Shown piece after piece: positions 1 to 7,736 of a DNA stretch of 39,990 bases (position 1 is its first letter; every line of letters starts with the position of its first letter). Position numbers and translations under genes: made by a program. A model generated the notes under the pieces. It worked only from the letters and a program-made list of their open reading frames with translations. It searched no databases and was not told the DNA's origin. Origin of the DNA: a virus; the IMG/VR virus record IMGVR_UViG_3300021962_000249, positions 1 through 39,990 of that record; one strand, given 5' to 3'.

Positions 1-2305
1 CACTGATACCTGTTGAGACTGGCAAGCCAGTACAGTTGGTCAATGTACCTGATGAAGGAGTACCCAACACAGGTGCTGTCAAGGTGGGTGATGTCAGTGT
101 CTTGTTGGTGAGCGTTTCTGTTCCAGCTAATGTAGCAAAATCGGCATCACTCAATGCAGTATTGAATTGAGCGATGGTACCTGCCAAGGTGTTGCTGGAA
201 AGATTGACTGTTTTATTTGTTAATGTTTCTGTCCCAGCCAGAGTTGCCAAAGTACCAGATGTTGGCAACGTGACTGTAGTGGTTCCTGTGGTAGTTACTG
301 TGGTGCTATGAGCACCTGATGTGGCAAAAGTAGAACCATTAGCCAGTGTCAATGTGGCAGCAGTACCAGGGTCTGTGATGGTGACCTTGTTCACTGTAGT
401 GGCGGTGGCCGCACCCAACACAGGTGTTACCAGCGTTGGAGTATTGGCAAACACTAGTGCGCCAGTGCCAGTTTCATCAGTGACAGCAGATGCCAGATTT
501 GCTGAACTTGGAGTACCCAAGAACGTGGCAACACCTGTGCCTAGCCCAGACACACCTGTGCTGATTGGAAGACCTGTGGCGTTGGTCAAGGTCACACTGG
601 AAGGAGTACCTAGAGCAGGTGTTACTAGTGTGGGACTGTTGGCAAATACCAAGGCTCCGGATCCTGTTTCATCAGTGACAGCAGATGCTAAATTTGCTGA
701 ACTTGGGGTACCTAGGAACGTGGCAACACCTGTACCCAATGATGTAATGCCAGTACCACCATTGGCCACAGGAAGTGTGCCAGTGACACCTGTAGTAAGG
801 GATACATTGGTGATGGTGTTGTTACTGCCATTGATGGTCTTGTTGGTCAGTGTTTGTGTGGCAGTGGCACCTACAATGGCTTGATAATTGGTACCATCTT
901 CTGTGTATTGCCAGATGTCAGATGTTTCATTCCAACGCAACAACACATTGGTGTCATCACCACGTTCCACTTCAATGCCCGCATTTTCAGTAGCACCACC
1001 TGTGGCGTTGCTGTTCAATGTGATGACATTATCTGCCAATTGAATGGTTTCTGTGTTCACAGATGTTGTGGTGCCTGAAACAGTCAAGTTACCAGCAATG
1101 GTAACGTTGGCACCAGACAAACTGATGGCTGTGGTGGATGATGAACCTGACTTGATAATCATCTCACCTGCTGATTGTGTGAAACGACCAAACTCCACTT
1201 CATTGTCTTGCAGAATGATATCAGCTCCATCCGCATCCAACACGATGTCTGTGGCGGCATCCAACATGATGCCAGCAGCACTATCAATTTCCGCGATGAC
1301 GGGTGTGGTGATGGTTGGAGATGTTAATGTCTTGTTGGTAAGAGTTTCAGCACCTGCCAACGTGGCGAAATCAGCATCAGTAACAGCGGCATTGAATTGA
1401 GAGATGCTGCCGGTCACGGTGTTGCTTCCTAACGCAATGCTCTTGTTGGTGAGTGTGTCTGTGGTGTCTCGACCCACCAATGTGGTGGTGGCAGTAGGAA
1501 GTGTCACAGTACCAGTGTTGCTGATGGTGCTGATGACAGGTGTGGTTAGTGTCTTGTTGGTAAATGTTTCTGCGCCTGCCAGCGTAGCCAATGTGCCAGA
1601 TGTTGGCAGTGTGACATTGGTGGAAGCTGTAGAGGTCAAGGTCAGAGAATAGGCACCAGATGTTGCCAAAGTGGAGCCATCTGCCAAAGCCAATGTGGCT
1701 GACGTGGCAGGTGCTGTGAATGCTACTTTGTTCAATGAGGTGGCAGATGCCACACCCAACACAGGTGTCACAAGGGTTGGACTGGTGGCAAATACTAAGG
1801 AACCTGAGCCTGTTTCATCAGTAACGGCAGCAGCAAGATTGCTAGAGCTAGGTGTGGCAAGAAATGTGGCAACACCGCTACCTAGTCCTGAAATACCTGT
1901 GGCAACAGGAAGACCTGTGGCGTTGGTGAGTGTGGCGGCTGATGGAGTACCTAGATTCGGTGTGGTAAGAACTGGGCTGGTAAGTGTTTTGTTGGTGAGT
2001 GTTTCAGAACCAGCTAATGTAGCAAAATCACCGTCTGTCAAGGCGGTGTTGAACTGTGCAATAGTACCAGAGACGGTGTTACTACCTAATGCAATAGTTT
2101 TGTTGGTGAGTGTGGTGCTACTGGAGCCAGTGATGGCAGATGTGTTGGACAAGTCAGCCTTGGCCAGCTCGAAACCACCTGCTGTTGTTCCATCATGAAC
2201 ACGTAGCGTATCCACCGTGGTATCTACGGTTATTTCACCAACTGCACCGGTGAAGTTGTTGTTTTGAGTTGTGGTACCACGGCGAAACTGTACTTGTGTT
2301 GGCAT
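1..2305 (-). CDS. Tail fibre-like protein with Mtd_N-type N-terminus (3' end outside window)
   Basis: The reading frame starts at ATG 2305, behind a good Shine-Dalgarno (AGGAG, about 8 nt upstream), and is open to the left edge, so the C-terminus is missing. The first ~45 residues ([14 protein letters not shown]..., then [14 protein letters not shown]) match the pattern of the Major tropism determinant N-terminal domain, which attaches fibres to a baseplate. The rest is a low-complexity Thr/Ser/Ala/Gly/Val fibre built from repeats such as LTNKTL, GTPSS.NL and [14 protein letters not shown] block near the middle ([19 protein letters not shown]) is also present in the two other fibres of this cluster. 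Role: host recognition or fibre shaft, by family. The receptor-binding tip is not visible. The fibre call is firm; the specific partner is inferred. Confidence 0.85.
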   Translation of the reverse strand, partial: MPTQVQFRRGTTTQNNNFTGAVGEITVDTTVDTLRVHDGTTAGGFELAKADLSNTSAITGSSSTTLTNKTIALGSNTVSGTIAQFNTALTDGDFATLAGSETLTNKTLTSPVLTTPNLGTPSAATLTNATGLPVATGISGLGSGVATFLATPSSSNLAAAVTDETGSGSLVFATSPTLVTPVLGVASATSLNKVAFTAPATSATLALADGSTLATSGAYSLTLTSTASTNVTLPTSGTLATLAGAETFTNKTLTTPVISTISNTGTVTLPTATTTLVGRDTTDTLTNKSIALGSNTVTGSISQFNAAVTDADFATLAGAETLTNKTLTSPTITTPVIAEIDSAAGIMLDAATDIVLDADGADIILQDNEVEFGRFTQSAGEMIIKSGSSSTTAISLSGANVTIAGNLTVSGTTTSVNTETIQLADNVITLNSNATGGATENAGIEVERGDDTNVLLRWNETSDIWQYTEDGTNYQAIVGATATQTLTNKTINGSNNTITNVSLTTGVTGTLPVANGGTGITSLGTGVATFLGTPSSANLASAVTDETGSGALVFANSPTLVTPALGTPSSVTLTNATGLPISTGVSGLGTGVATFLGTPSSANLASAVTDETGTGALVFANTPTLVTPVLGAATATTVNKVTITDPGTAATLTLANGSTFATSGAHSTTVTTTGTTTVTLPTSGTLATLAGTETLTNKTVNLSSNTLAGTIAQFNTALSDADFATLAGTETLTNKTLTSPTLTAPVLGTPSSGTLTNCTGLPVSTGIS
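421..1884 (-). repeat. Direct repeats inside the fibre gene (421-543, 616-738, 1762-1884)
   Basis: Three ~123-bp segments encode the same ~41-residue block ([27 protein letters not shown]). Copies 421-543 and 616-738 are nearly identical at the DNA level and are offset by 195 bp (65 codons). The third is more diverged. They keep the frame and are part of the fibre shaft. Confidence 0.8.
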
Positions 2306-2323
2306 CTATATTCTCCTAAAACA

Positions 2324-2680
2324 TTAAGTCAATACGCCTAAATCTTTTTCGCCTATGGCACCTAGAGGTGTCGTTAGACAATCAAAACTTGCGCTGATGG
2401 CTTGACCAAATGCATCTTGTGTCAAAGCGGTAAGATTTCCATAGTCACCAGTTGGAAACACAATGGTAGCTGTGGCAGCTTCCAACGCCGCCAAACGATC
2501 CAAATCTTCTTGCGTGATTCCAGTTGAATAGTTTGCTACAACAACAATGTTATCATTAGAATCACGAACGTAGATTTTTTGGTCAGCTGTGTTTAACGCA
2601 ACTTCACCTACTGCCAGATGTGTGGTTGTAGGTAGGGCACTAGCTGTTTCACTACGTTTAATCTTGATTACTGATGCCAT
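2324..2680 (-). CDS. Small virion/tail-fibre-associated protein, Mtd_N-like
   Basis: A 118-residue protein starting MASVIKIKRSETASALPTTT. The segments HLAVGEVALNTADQKIYVRD resemble the fibre-attachment N-terminus seen in neighbouring fibres (IKRS...GE...D..I.V.D). After a short helical stretch (ITQEDLDRLAALEAATA) the C-terminal half resembles nothing I recognise. Its start overlaps the end of the upstream 59-aa gene by 13 bp, and no strong ribosome site is visible, which suggests translational coupling. The role is probably a short fibre or adaptor; this is inferred from the N-terminus and the neighbours. Confidence 0.75.
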   Translation of the reverse strand: MASVIKIKRSETASALPTTTHLAVGEVALNTADQKIYVRDSNDNIVVVANYSTGITQEDLDRLAALEAATATIVFPTGDYGNLTALTQDAFGQAISASFDCLTTPLGAIGEKDLGVLT

Positions 2681-2847
2681 TGGCTATGTTCTTGGTCAGG
2701 TGATTGCGAAAGTTGTTTCTTTAATTCTTCAATTTCTTCCTGTGCCAGAGCAAGTTGAGTAGTCAACATGGTTTTTTCCATTGTCAACCCTTTCACTTGC
2801 TCGGCCAAGGATGCAATATATTTGTTTAAAAACTTCTGTGAATCCAT
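2668..2847 (-). CDS. Small coiled-coil protein, unknown function
   Basis: A 59-residue protein. I place the start at ATG 2847 (MDSQKFLNKYIASL) because GAGG lies 6 nt upstream; an in-frame TTG at 2859 has no such site. Residues ~15-50 form a heptad-rich, charged helix (TMEKTML..QLALAQEEIEELKKQL), as in small trimerising phage accessory proteins. It sits between two fibre genes and overlaps the next one. A late-promoter-like AATAAATA (2861-2868) lies immediately upstream. I do not recognise a family. Confidence 0.6.
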   Translation of the reverse strand: MDSQKFLNKYIASLAEQVKGLTMEKTMLTTQLALAQEEIEELKKQLSQSPDQEHSQWHQ

Positions 2848-2860
2848 AACGAACCTCAAT

Positions 2861-2868
2861 TATTTATT
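2861..2868 (-). promoter_or_regulatory. Weak late-promoter-like AATAAATA
   Basis: Seven of eight matches to the octamer, 13 nt before ATG 2847. The spacing is short, so it is only suggestive. Confidence 0.35.
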
Positions 2869-4561
2869 AGTATGTTCCACCGTCAATCACATTGGTCCAG
2901 GCAGGTGTGCCTGAGTTGGAATACAAGAAGTATCCATTGGTACCAGCAGCAGTTGCTTGTACAGCACTTGTTCCGTTACCGTACAACACACCGTTAGTTG
3001 TGAATGTTGAAGCACCGGTACCACCGTTTGCCACCGTGATGGCAGATGCTAGACTAGAAACAGTGCCACCTTCAAGATTGGCAACCAAGGTACCAATGCT
3101 GTAACCAGTACCTGATGTGTTTACTGTTGTAGTAGGTTCTGATTGCAAGTCTTTGAACAACTTGAACTTGTCTGAATCAGATGCATCCTTGAACAAACCT
3201 GCATACTTTGTGGTGGCAGATGCAACATATTCCGTGTAAAATCCTAGATCCACAGAGTTAGCTGAGTTGTCAGTTCCCAACTTCAACAACACATCATCTA
3301 CTGACAATGTGGTGCTGTTGATGATGGTTGATGAACCGTTCACAGTCAAATTACCTGCTACTGTTACATCAGCGCCTGAAAGTGTGATGGCAGTGGCGCC
3401 AGATGAAGATTTGATATCGTTTCCTGTAACTTGCAAATCACCTGCTACAGTGACATCAGCACCTGAAAGTGTCAATGCTGTAGCTGATGAAGATTTGATG
3501 TCGTTGCCTGTTACTGTCAAATCACCTGCGATAGAAACATCTGCACTTGACAAAGTAATGGCAGTTGTGCCACCTGAAGATTTGATGTCATTGCCACCCA
3601 CAGTCAAATCACCCACCAATGCCACGTCATTGGTCAATGCGATGGTGACAGCAGCAGTTTCTGAACCTGAACCTGATACTGAGATTTGATTGGTGGTGCC
3701 TGCCACAGTGGCCACATAGTTACCTGTAGTATCAGTTCCCAATGCCACTGAGTCAGCTGCAATGGTCACTACACCTGCTTCGGTTACTGTGATGTCACCT
3801 GAGAATCCTGCATATACATAGTCAGCCATATTTTCTGCTGTAATCTTACGATTGGCTGAAGCAGAAGCATCATATACAATGAATTCATCATCATCTGCCA
3901 ATGTGGTAACTGCTGTGCTGCCATTGACATCCAACTTGCTACCTTGTACAGAATTGATGGTGACCGCACCTGTTGACACAGTGAAGTTGGTGCTGTTGAA
4001 TGATGCCACGCCCTTGTTGGTGGTAGTGGCATCTTCAGCGGCGATGGTCACCACATTGTCTGTGATGGTGGTGTCAATGCCTTCGCCGCCTGTGAATGTC
4101 AATGTTTGGCCAGTACTGAACGTGTCTGAGCCTGTGTCACCTGCAATGGTGAATGATGATGAGGCAGGTGAGGCAAATGACAACACACCTGAACCGTTGG
4201 TTGTAAGAATTTGTCCATTGCTACCATCTGCAGCTGGCAATTGCAGTGTGAAGTTGGAAGCGATGGTTGCTGCTGCTTTCAATGTGATGTTATTGGATCC
4301 ATCAGCATCTTTCAATACGATGGCATCACCTACGGTGCCGTCACGTGGATCCAAGAAAGAATCCACAGTGTTGGTGTAGTACTTACCACCCACTTTGTCA
4401 ATGACTGCTGTTGTACCATCTGATTGTACAGATTCAATGTATAGAATTGCACCAGCGCCATTACCAGAGCGGTCTTCAGCATAGGCTAGTTCGCCTTCTG
4501 CCAGGTCCCCTGTGGTTGGAGCGGTAGAACCTGTGGACCGCTTGATTTGAATTACTGTCAT
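2867..4561 (-). CDS. Tail fibre-like repeat protein, 564 aa
   Basis: Starts at ATG 4561 with AGGAG 8-9 nt upstream. The N-terminus (MTVIQIKRSTGSTAPTTGDLAEGELAYAED...) is again of the fibre-attachment type. The shaft is Thr/Ser/Ala/Val-rich with three tandem ~30-residue blocks (GADVTVAGDLQVTGNDIKSS type, around residues 310-410), then an INSTTLSVDDVLLKLG segment, and ends in GNGTSAVQATAAGTNGYFLY... The last residues are NVIDGGTY, a terminus nearly identical to that of the next protein upstream (NIDGGTF). By family this is a trimeric tail or side fibre component. The receptor is unknown. Confidence 0.85.
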   Translation of the reverse strand: MTVIQIKRSTGSTAPTTGDLAEGELAYAEDRSGNGAGAILYIESVQSDGTTAVIDKVGGKYYTNTVDSFLDPRDGTVGDAIVLKDADGSNNITLKAAATIASNFTLQLPAADGSNGQILTTNGSGVLSFASPASSSFTIAGDTGSDTFSTGQTLTFTGGEGIDTTITDNVVTIAAEDATTTNKGVASFNSTNFTVSTGAVTINSVQGSKLDVNGSTAVTTLADDDEFIVYDASASANRKITAENMADYVYAGFSGDITVTEAGVVTIAADSVALGTDTTGNYVATVAGTTNQISVSGSGSETAAVTIALTNDVALVGDLTVGGNDIKSSGGTTAITLSSADVSIAGDLTVTGNDIKSSSATALTLSGADVTVAGDLQVTGNDIKSSSGATAITLSGADVTVAGNLTVNGSSTIINSTTLSVDDVLLKLGTDNSANSVDLGFYTEYVASATTKYAGLFKDASDSDKFKLFKDLQSEPTTTVNTSGTGYSIGTLVANLEGGTVSSLASAITVANGGTGASTFTTNGVLYGNGTSAVQATAAGTNGYFLYSNSGTPAWTNVIDGGTY

Positions 4562-4591
4562 GTGTTACTTCTCCTGGAGTGGTTTACTTAG

Positions 4592-4807
4592 TTAGAATGT
4601 TCCACCATCTATGTTTGATACATTTAATGAACTGACTGCTTGTGTGACCCATTCTTCCAAATCAGCATCATATACCAAAGTATAACCATCTTCCAGAGCT
4701 ACAGAATTCACATTTTTCAATTCTTCAAGATTCACCAAAGGCAAAGAAACTTTTTTGACGGTGGTGTTGATTTTGGGTTGAGCCGAGGTTGTGACTTTCA
4801 ATGCCAT
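4592..4807 (-). CDS. Small virion protein ending in IDGGTF, unknown function
   Basis: A 71-residue protein (MALKVTTSAQPKINTTV...). The stop of the upstream gene and this start overlap as TAATG (4805-4809), so the two are translationally coupled. The middle (ALEDGYTLVYDADLEEWVTQ) looks like the short beta element of fibre tips, and the C-terminus NVSNIDGGTF mirrors the C-terminus of the 564-aa fibre downstream. Probably a virion or fibre accessory protein; this is inference from position and the shared terminus. Confidence 0.7.
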   Translation of the reverse strand: MALKVTTSAQPKINTTVKKVSLPLVNLEELKNVNSVALEDGYTLVYDADLEEWVTQAVSSLNVSNIDGGTF

Positions 4808-5148
4808 TAGCGTGTGACCTCAGGTGTAACTGTGATGATACCTTCTAGCACGCGGGTGACAGCACTACCTTCACCCGCAGGTGCTACAATTTCCACATCA
4901 TACACATAACGTCCTGCTTTCAAAGCTGACGTTTGTGTGTCTGTTAACGCAATCGTCAAATCACCTGTGGTAGGTGTGGGAGATGTCACAGTGAAAGATG
5001 TGTAGCTTGTGGCTCCATAGCTTTTCCGTAACTGCGCTCTGAGGGTGTAACCAGTTAAATTAATCTCATTTCCGTTAGCGTCAGCCACGGTGATTGTCAA
5101 CGAAAAAGTTGTTCCTTGGTCAATCACCAAGTTCTTAACTGTAGCCAT
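4807..5148 (-). CDS. Ig-like/beta-sandwich virion protein
   Basis: A 113-residue protein beginning MATVKNLVIDQGTTFSLTITV, with the pattern DANG..INLTGYTLRAQLRKSYGA..., ...LTDTQTSALKAGRYVYDVEIV and a terminal EGIITVTPEVTR. This is the layout of the short phage beta-sandwich proteins found next to fibres (N-terminal domain of BppU-type baseplate proteins is the closest idea I have). The start at 5148 is supported by a GAGA site and by a perfect late promoter (5182-5189). It is first in a coupled unit with the 71-aa gene. The function is structural by inference. Confidence 0.75.
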   Translation of the reverse strand: MATVKNLVIDQGTTFSLTITVADANGNEINLTGYTLRAQLRKSYGATSYTSFTVTSPTPTTGDLTIALTDTQTSALKAGRYVYDVEIVAPAGEGSAVTRVLEGIITVTPEVTR

Positions 5149-5181
5149 GGACGTTCTCGTTCATAGAGTGATTACTACAGT

Positions 5182-5189
5182 TATTTATA
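5182..5189 (-). promoter_or_regulatory. T4-type late promoter TATAAATA
   Basis: A perfect octamer on the minus strand, 33 nt before the start codon at 5148. It lies in the only intergenic gap between the 369-aa gene and the beta-sandwich gene. Confidence 0.8.
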
Positions 5190-5201
5190 ATTGTTCTGGT
5201 G

Positions 5202-6311
5202 TTAGCCGTGAGTTTCTTCAAAATATGTTTGCAACCAGTTCCAATCCACAGTCTTTTTCAGTGCATCTTTATCATCTCGGTGTTGTTCTGCATAGGCATT
5301 TCCTTCTCTGGCTCCCATCAATACCCAATCTGAATGAGGACCTTCTGCAAATGCCAACCAACGATCCAACCACAGATGTGAATCTTCACCATAACTCACA
5401 GTCAATTTCACAGCCTCACGGAAGGCTGTTCTCCATGCCTCATAAGGTGTGGTGGCGAATGTGGCTTCACTGACAGTTCTGGGAACTGTGATGGTCTTGC
5501 TGTATTGTGTGAAATCTAAACCGAAGTTCACAGGTGTGTTCAACACTAGATTGCTGTTGTAACATACCACACCCATATGACCATATTGCAATCTGTTGCT
5601 CATGTTCTTGGCATGGAAGATGATGTGAGCGTCAGCAATGGTTTCCACGGGATAATCAAACACTGTGATATCCGTGATGAAGTTTTTGCCAGTCACCACG
5701 AAGAATTGTTTGGCATCACCTGCCAGATCCACACAACGTTGGAACATCTTTCTACGACCATCAATGCCATCAATACGAACTGCACGGGGACAAATCTTCA
5801 CCAGATGATTCCAATTTTCTTCAGCATTGGTTTCACCGTTGCTAGCAAAGAACACAGGAACTGCATCCTTCTTGGCAGTCCTACGTACCTTCAATGTGTG
5901 TAATGCCACCACAGGATCCACTTCAATAATCATCTTGTCTGGCCATTCCCATGGGTCATCACTCACCTTCTTGGCTTTTTCAATCACCTTGCGTTCTCCA
6001 GCCCATCCTGCGATGAACACTTGTTCTGCGTCCTTACGGACCACAAAGATGACTGGGCCAGAAATGTGTTCCCAGGTGATGCCATTGCTACACCGATACA
6101 ACTTTCGTTCAGACCCCTTGGCATCAATGATGTCCACGTAATCAAATGCTGACAGTTCTTTGTCGCCTGCCTGGGCCCATCCTTTAGCATCTGTCACTGT
6201 GTCAATGAAGTCCGTGAACCATCCAAGACTCCGGACCCAAGGCTTGGTTTCCAGAATCCAATATTGTTCAAACAAGTCAGTATGTGCCAGCCATGTTTCA
6301 TTATTCAGCAT
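5202..6311 (-). CDS. Conserved phage protein, possibly glycosyltransferase-associated
   Basis: A 369-residue soluble protein. Start ATG 6311 has GAGG a few bases upstream and overlaps the end of the upstream glycosyltransferase gene by 11 bp, so the two are co-translated. The centre (PVFFASNGETNAEENWNHL, CPRAVRIDGIDGRR, AKQFFVVTGKNFI) has the alternating strand/helix look of a GT-A nucleotide-sugar fold, and the end has TTPYEAWRTAFREAVKLT. I recall this arrangement in large proteins of marine T4-like phages, but no metal-binding DxD is clear, so enzymatic activity is uncertain. The pairing with a glycosyltransferase suggests virion or host-surface glycan modification. Confidence 0.6.
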   Translation of the reverse strand: MLNNETWLAHTDLFEQYWILETKPWVRSLGWFTDFIDTVTDAKGWAQAGDKELSAFDYVDIIDAKGSERKLYRCSNGITWEHISGPVIFVVRKDAEQVFIAGWAGERKVIEKAKKVSDDPWEWPDKMIIEVDPVVALHTLKVRRTAKKDAVPVFFASNGETNAEENWNHLVKICPRAVRIDGIDGRRKMFQRCVDLAGDAKQFFVVTGKNFITDITVFDYPVETIADAHIIFHAKNMSNRLQYGHMGVVCYNSNLVLNTPVNFGLDFTQYSKTITVPRTVSEATFATTPYEAWRTAFREAVKLTVSYGEDSHLWLDRWLAFAEGPHSDWVLMGAREGNAYAEQHRDDKDALKKTVDWNWLQTYFEETHG

Positions 6312-7017
6312 TCTTCCTCACCTTTTTCATTTTTGTGATTTTTTTCACTTCATTATCAATACGTTTTTCTTCATTGGTGCCGATGCTAGGACCGAACGCC
6401 CATTGTCCTACATGACGAACCTGAAAACTTAGGTTCATGTCAATCAGAATCTTATGTCCTGCTTGACGAAGCTTATTTTGAAAATAAAAATCTTCACCAT
6501 GCCAATCATTGTCATAGTATTCAAAATTGAAGAAAGGAGGTTCAATGTTTTTTAAAATTTCTGTTTTCATCATCATACACCCCATACCCACACCTTCCAC
6601 TTCTTGCAGTTCCTGGTCACCTTCTAGTGGTAACCAGTTGTCCCAGTTTCCTCGTTCCGGGTACGCCACAGTTTGAAGTGGGACTGAACGTTTCATGTAG
6701 TTAGCGCACACCACATCTACATTGTGTCCCATCAATCTCATGGCAGTGGTGCTGGGAAACAGCATGTCTGAGTCCAGCCAAAGAGCGTAGTCTGCTTTAA
6801 TGTTCATGGCTTGTTTTGCCAGACGTTCACGCTGAGCCAACAGAATGGTGCTTTGGTCATAGATGACATGAACATCAATACCTGCCATGGTAGTGGTTTT
6901 CACCAACTCCACCAATGCAGTTGTGAACAAACTGTACATGGATTCCTTACATGGAATCAGAATGGCTAGTTTAGTGGGGCGTGTTTTCCAAATACTTAAG
7001 TCATAGATGTTCTTCAT
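6301..7017 (-). CDS. GT-A (family 2-like) glycosyltransferase
   Basis: A 238-residue protein. KLAILIPCKESMYSLF near the N-terminus is the usual first strand and nucleotide-binding loop of GT2-like enzymes. DSD at residues 82-84 (ALWLDSDMLFP) is the metal/nucleotide-sugar motif. WHGEDFYFQNKLRQAG near residue 170 is the acceptor-side acidic motif followed by a helix. The start forms an ATGA overlap with the upstream gene (stop at 7014), and the end overlaps the next gene. No signal or membrane segment is seen, so it acts in the cytoplasm. The substrate is unknown; glycosylation of virion fibres or of a host glycan are both plausible. Confidence 0.8.
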   Translation of the reverse strand: MKNIYDLSIWKTRPTKLAILIPCKESMYSLFTTALVELVKTTTMAGIDVHVIYDQSTILLAQRERLAKQAMNIKADYALWLDSDMLFPSTTAMRLMGHNVDVVCANYMKRSVPLQTVAYPERGNWDNWLPLEGDQELQEVEGVGMGCMMMKTEILKNIEPPFFNFEYYDNDWHGEDFYFQNKLRQAGHKILIDMNLSFQVRHVGQWAFGPSIGTNEEKRIDNEVKKITKMKKVRKNAE

Positions 7018-7472
7018 ACACCAGCTACCCCTGCTGCCAATGAGGTGGATTGTGTGGTGATGTCACGAATCATTCCCGTGATTTCATATACACGTTTCAC
7101 AAATAGTTGATAGTCAGCTAAAGGAAACTGAGTCACAGTATTTAATGTATCAATACTGTACTTATCAAAAATAAGAATTTCCATGGCGGCTTGACGAGCC
7201 CATCGTTCAATCATGGCAAACCGTGTGGTCTGTAAATCATTGTTCAGAAGGTTCAACAAATGTTCTGGGTCATGTTGAGCTAGAACATCTTCCAGAAAGG
7301 CAATACGCTCTGGCCATGTGTTGGCTTCTTTCAGGTACTTCAATTCATACAGAAGTTCCGTGAGTTTCTTTTTGTCATACCCAATGGAAACCCATCGGAC
7401 ATAACGTTCTTCGTATTCCGATGGGTTATCATTGATGGCATTCAGTAATGTGTCAAAGGTAATGTCTGTCAT
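7014..7472 (-). CDS. Hypothetical helical protein, 152 aa
   Basis: Not recognised. I chose ATG 7472 (MTDITFDTLLNAI) because GGAG lies 8 nt upstream; an upstream in-frame GTG at 7481 overlaps that site. The protein is mostly helical and charged (KKLTELLYELKYLKEANTWPER, DPEHLLNLLNNDLQ), with a hydrophobic tail (TSLAAGVAGV). It is the first gene of a three-gene coupled unit that continues into the glycosyltransferase (ATGA overlap), with a late-promoter-like TATAAATT upstream. Confidence 0.7.
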   Translation of the reverse strand: MTDITFDTLLNAINDNPSEYEERYVRWVSIGYDKKKLTELLYELKYLKEANTWPERIAFLEDVLAQHDPEHLLNLLNNDLQTTRFAMIERWARQAAMEILIFDKYSIDTLNTVTQFPLADYQLFVKRVYEITGMIRDITTQSTSLAAGVAGV

Positions 7473-7504
7473 AATTATCACTCCACATGAAAATAGTATA
7501 AAAC

Positions 7505-7512
7505 AATTTATA
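7505..7512 (-). promoter_or_regulatory. Late-promoter-like TATAAATT
   Basis: Seven of eight bases match the T4 late octamer, 32 nt upstream of ATG 7472, in the gap between the 58-aa gene and the 152-aa gene. Confidence 0.55.
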
Positions 7513-7536
7513 TATGTGCTACAATTTTGTCAAGTC

Positions 7537-7713
7537 TTAGTAGGTGTTTGGTGTGGTTCTACCACCGAAGTCTGTGGACAACCGGATTTGACCGGTTGTG
7601 ATGCCAATTTGTGCACCTAAATTAGCTCTCAGTGCCACCTGGCCTGAGAGACCGTATGCGTTACGGACTCGCCCCATGGTGATTGCTGAACCTGTATTTG
7701 GAATTATACCCAT
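7537..7713 (-). CDS. Small glycine-rich virion protein, 58 aa
   Basis: An intact reading frame from ATG 7713 to TAA 7537 (58 residues, MGIIPNTGSAITMGRVRNAY...). AGGGG lies about 7 nt upstream of the start. The sequence has the style of the short phage structural proteins that lie next to fibre genes (GSAITMGRV, GLSGQVALRANLGAQIG, then ST.FGGRTTPNTY). It sits directly after the S74 fibre and has the same orientation. The function is unknown; virion association is inferred. Confidence 0.65.
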   Translation of the reverse strand: MGIIPNTGSAITMGRVRNAYGLSGQVALRANLGAQIGITTGQIRLSTDFGGRTTPNTY

Positions 7714-7736
7714 TGTGAACCCCTAGAAGGCCAAAA

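Noticed and set aside
321-2198. Long plus-strand reading frames over the first fibre gene
   Set aside because: They are antisense to a Thr/Ser/Ala/Val-rich gene whose codons leave the opposite frame open. They lack Shine-Dalgarno sites and recognisable domains.
1-2305. Diversity-generating retroelement target
   Set aside because: The N-terminus is Mtd-like, but the 3' end is outside the window and no reverse transcriptase or template repeat is visible.
2848-2859. TTG start extending the 59-aa gene
   Set aside because: The ATG at 2847 has GAGG at proper spacing; the TTG does not.
3267-4379. Plus-strand frames over the 564-aa fibre
   Set aside because: Same compositional mirror effect; the Val/Ser/Pro-rich products have no start signals.
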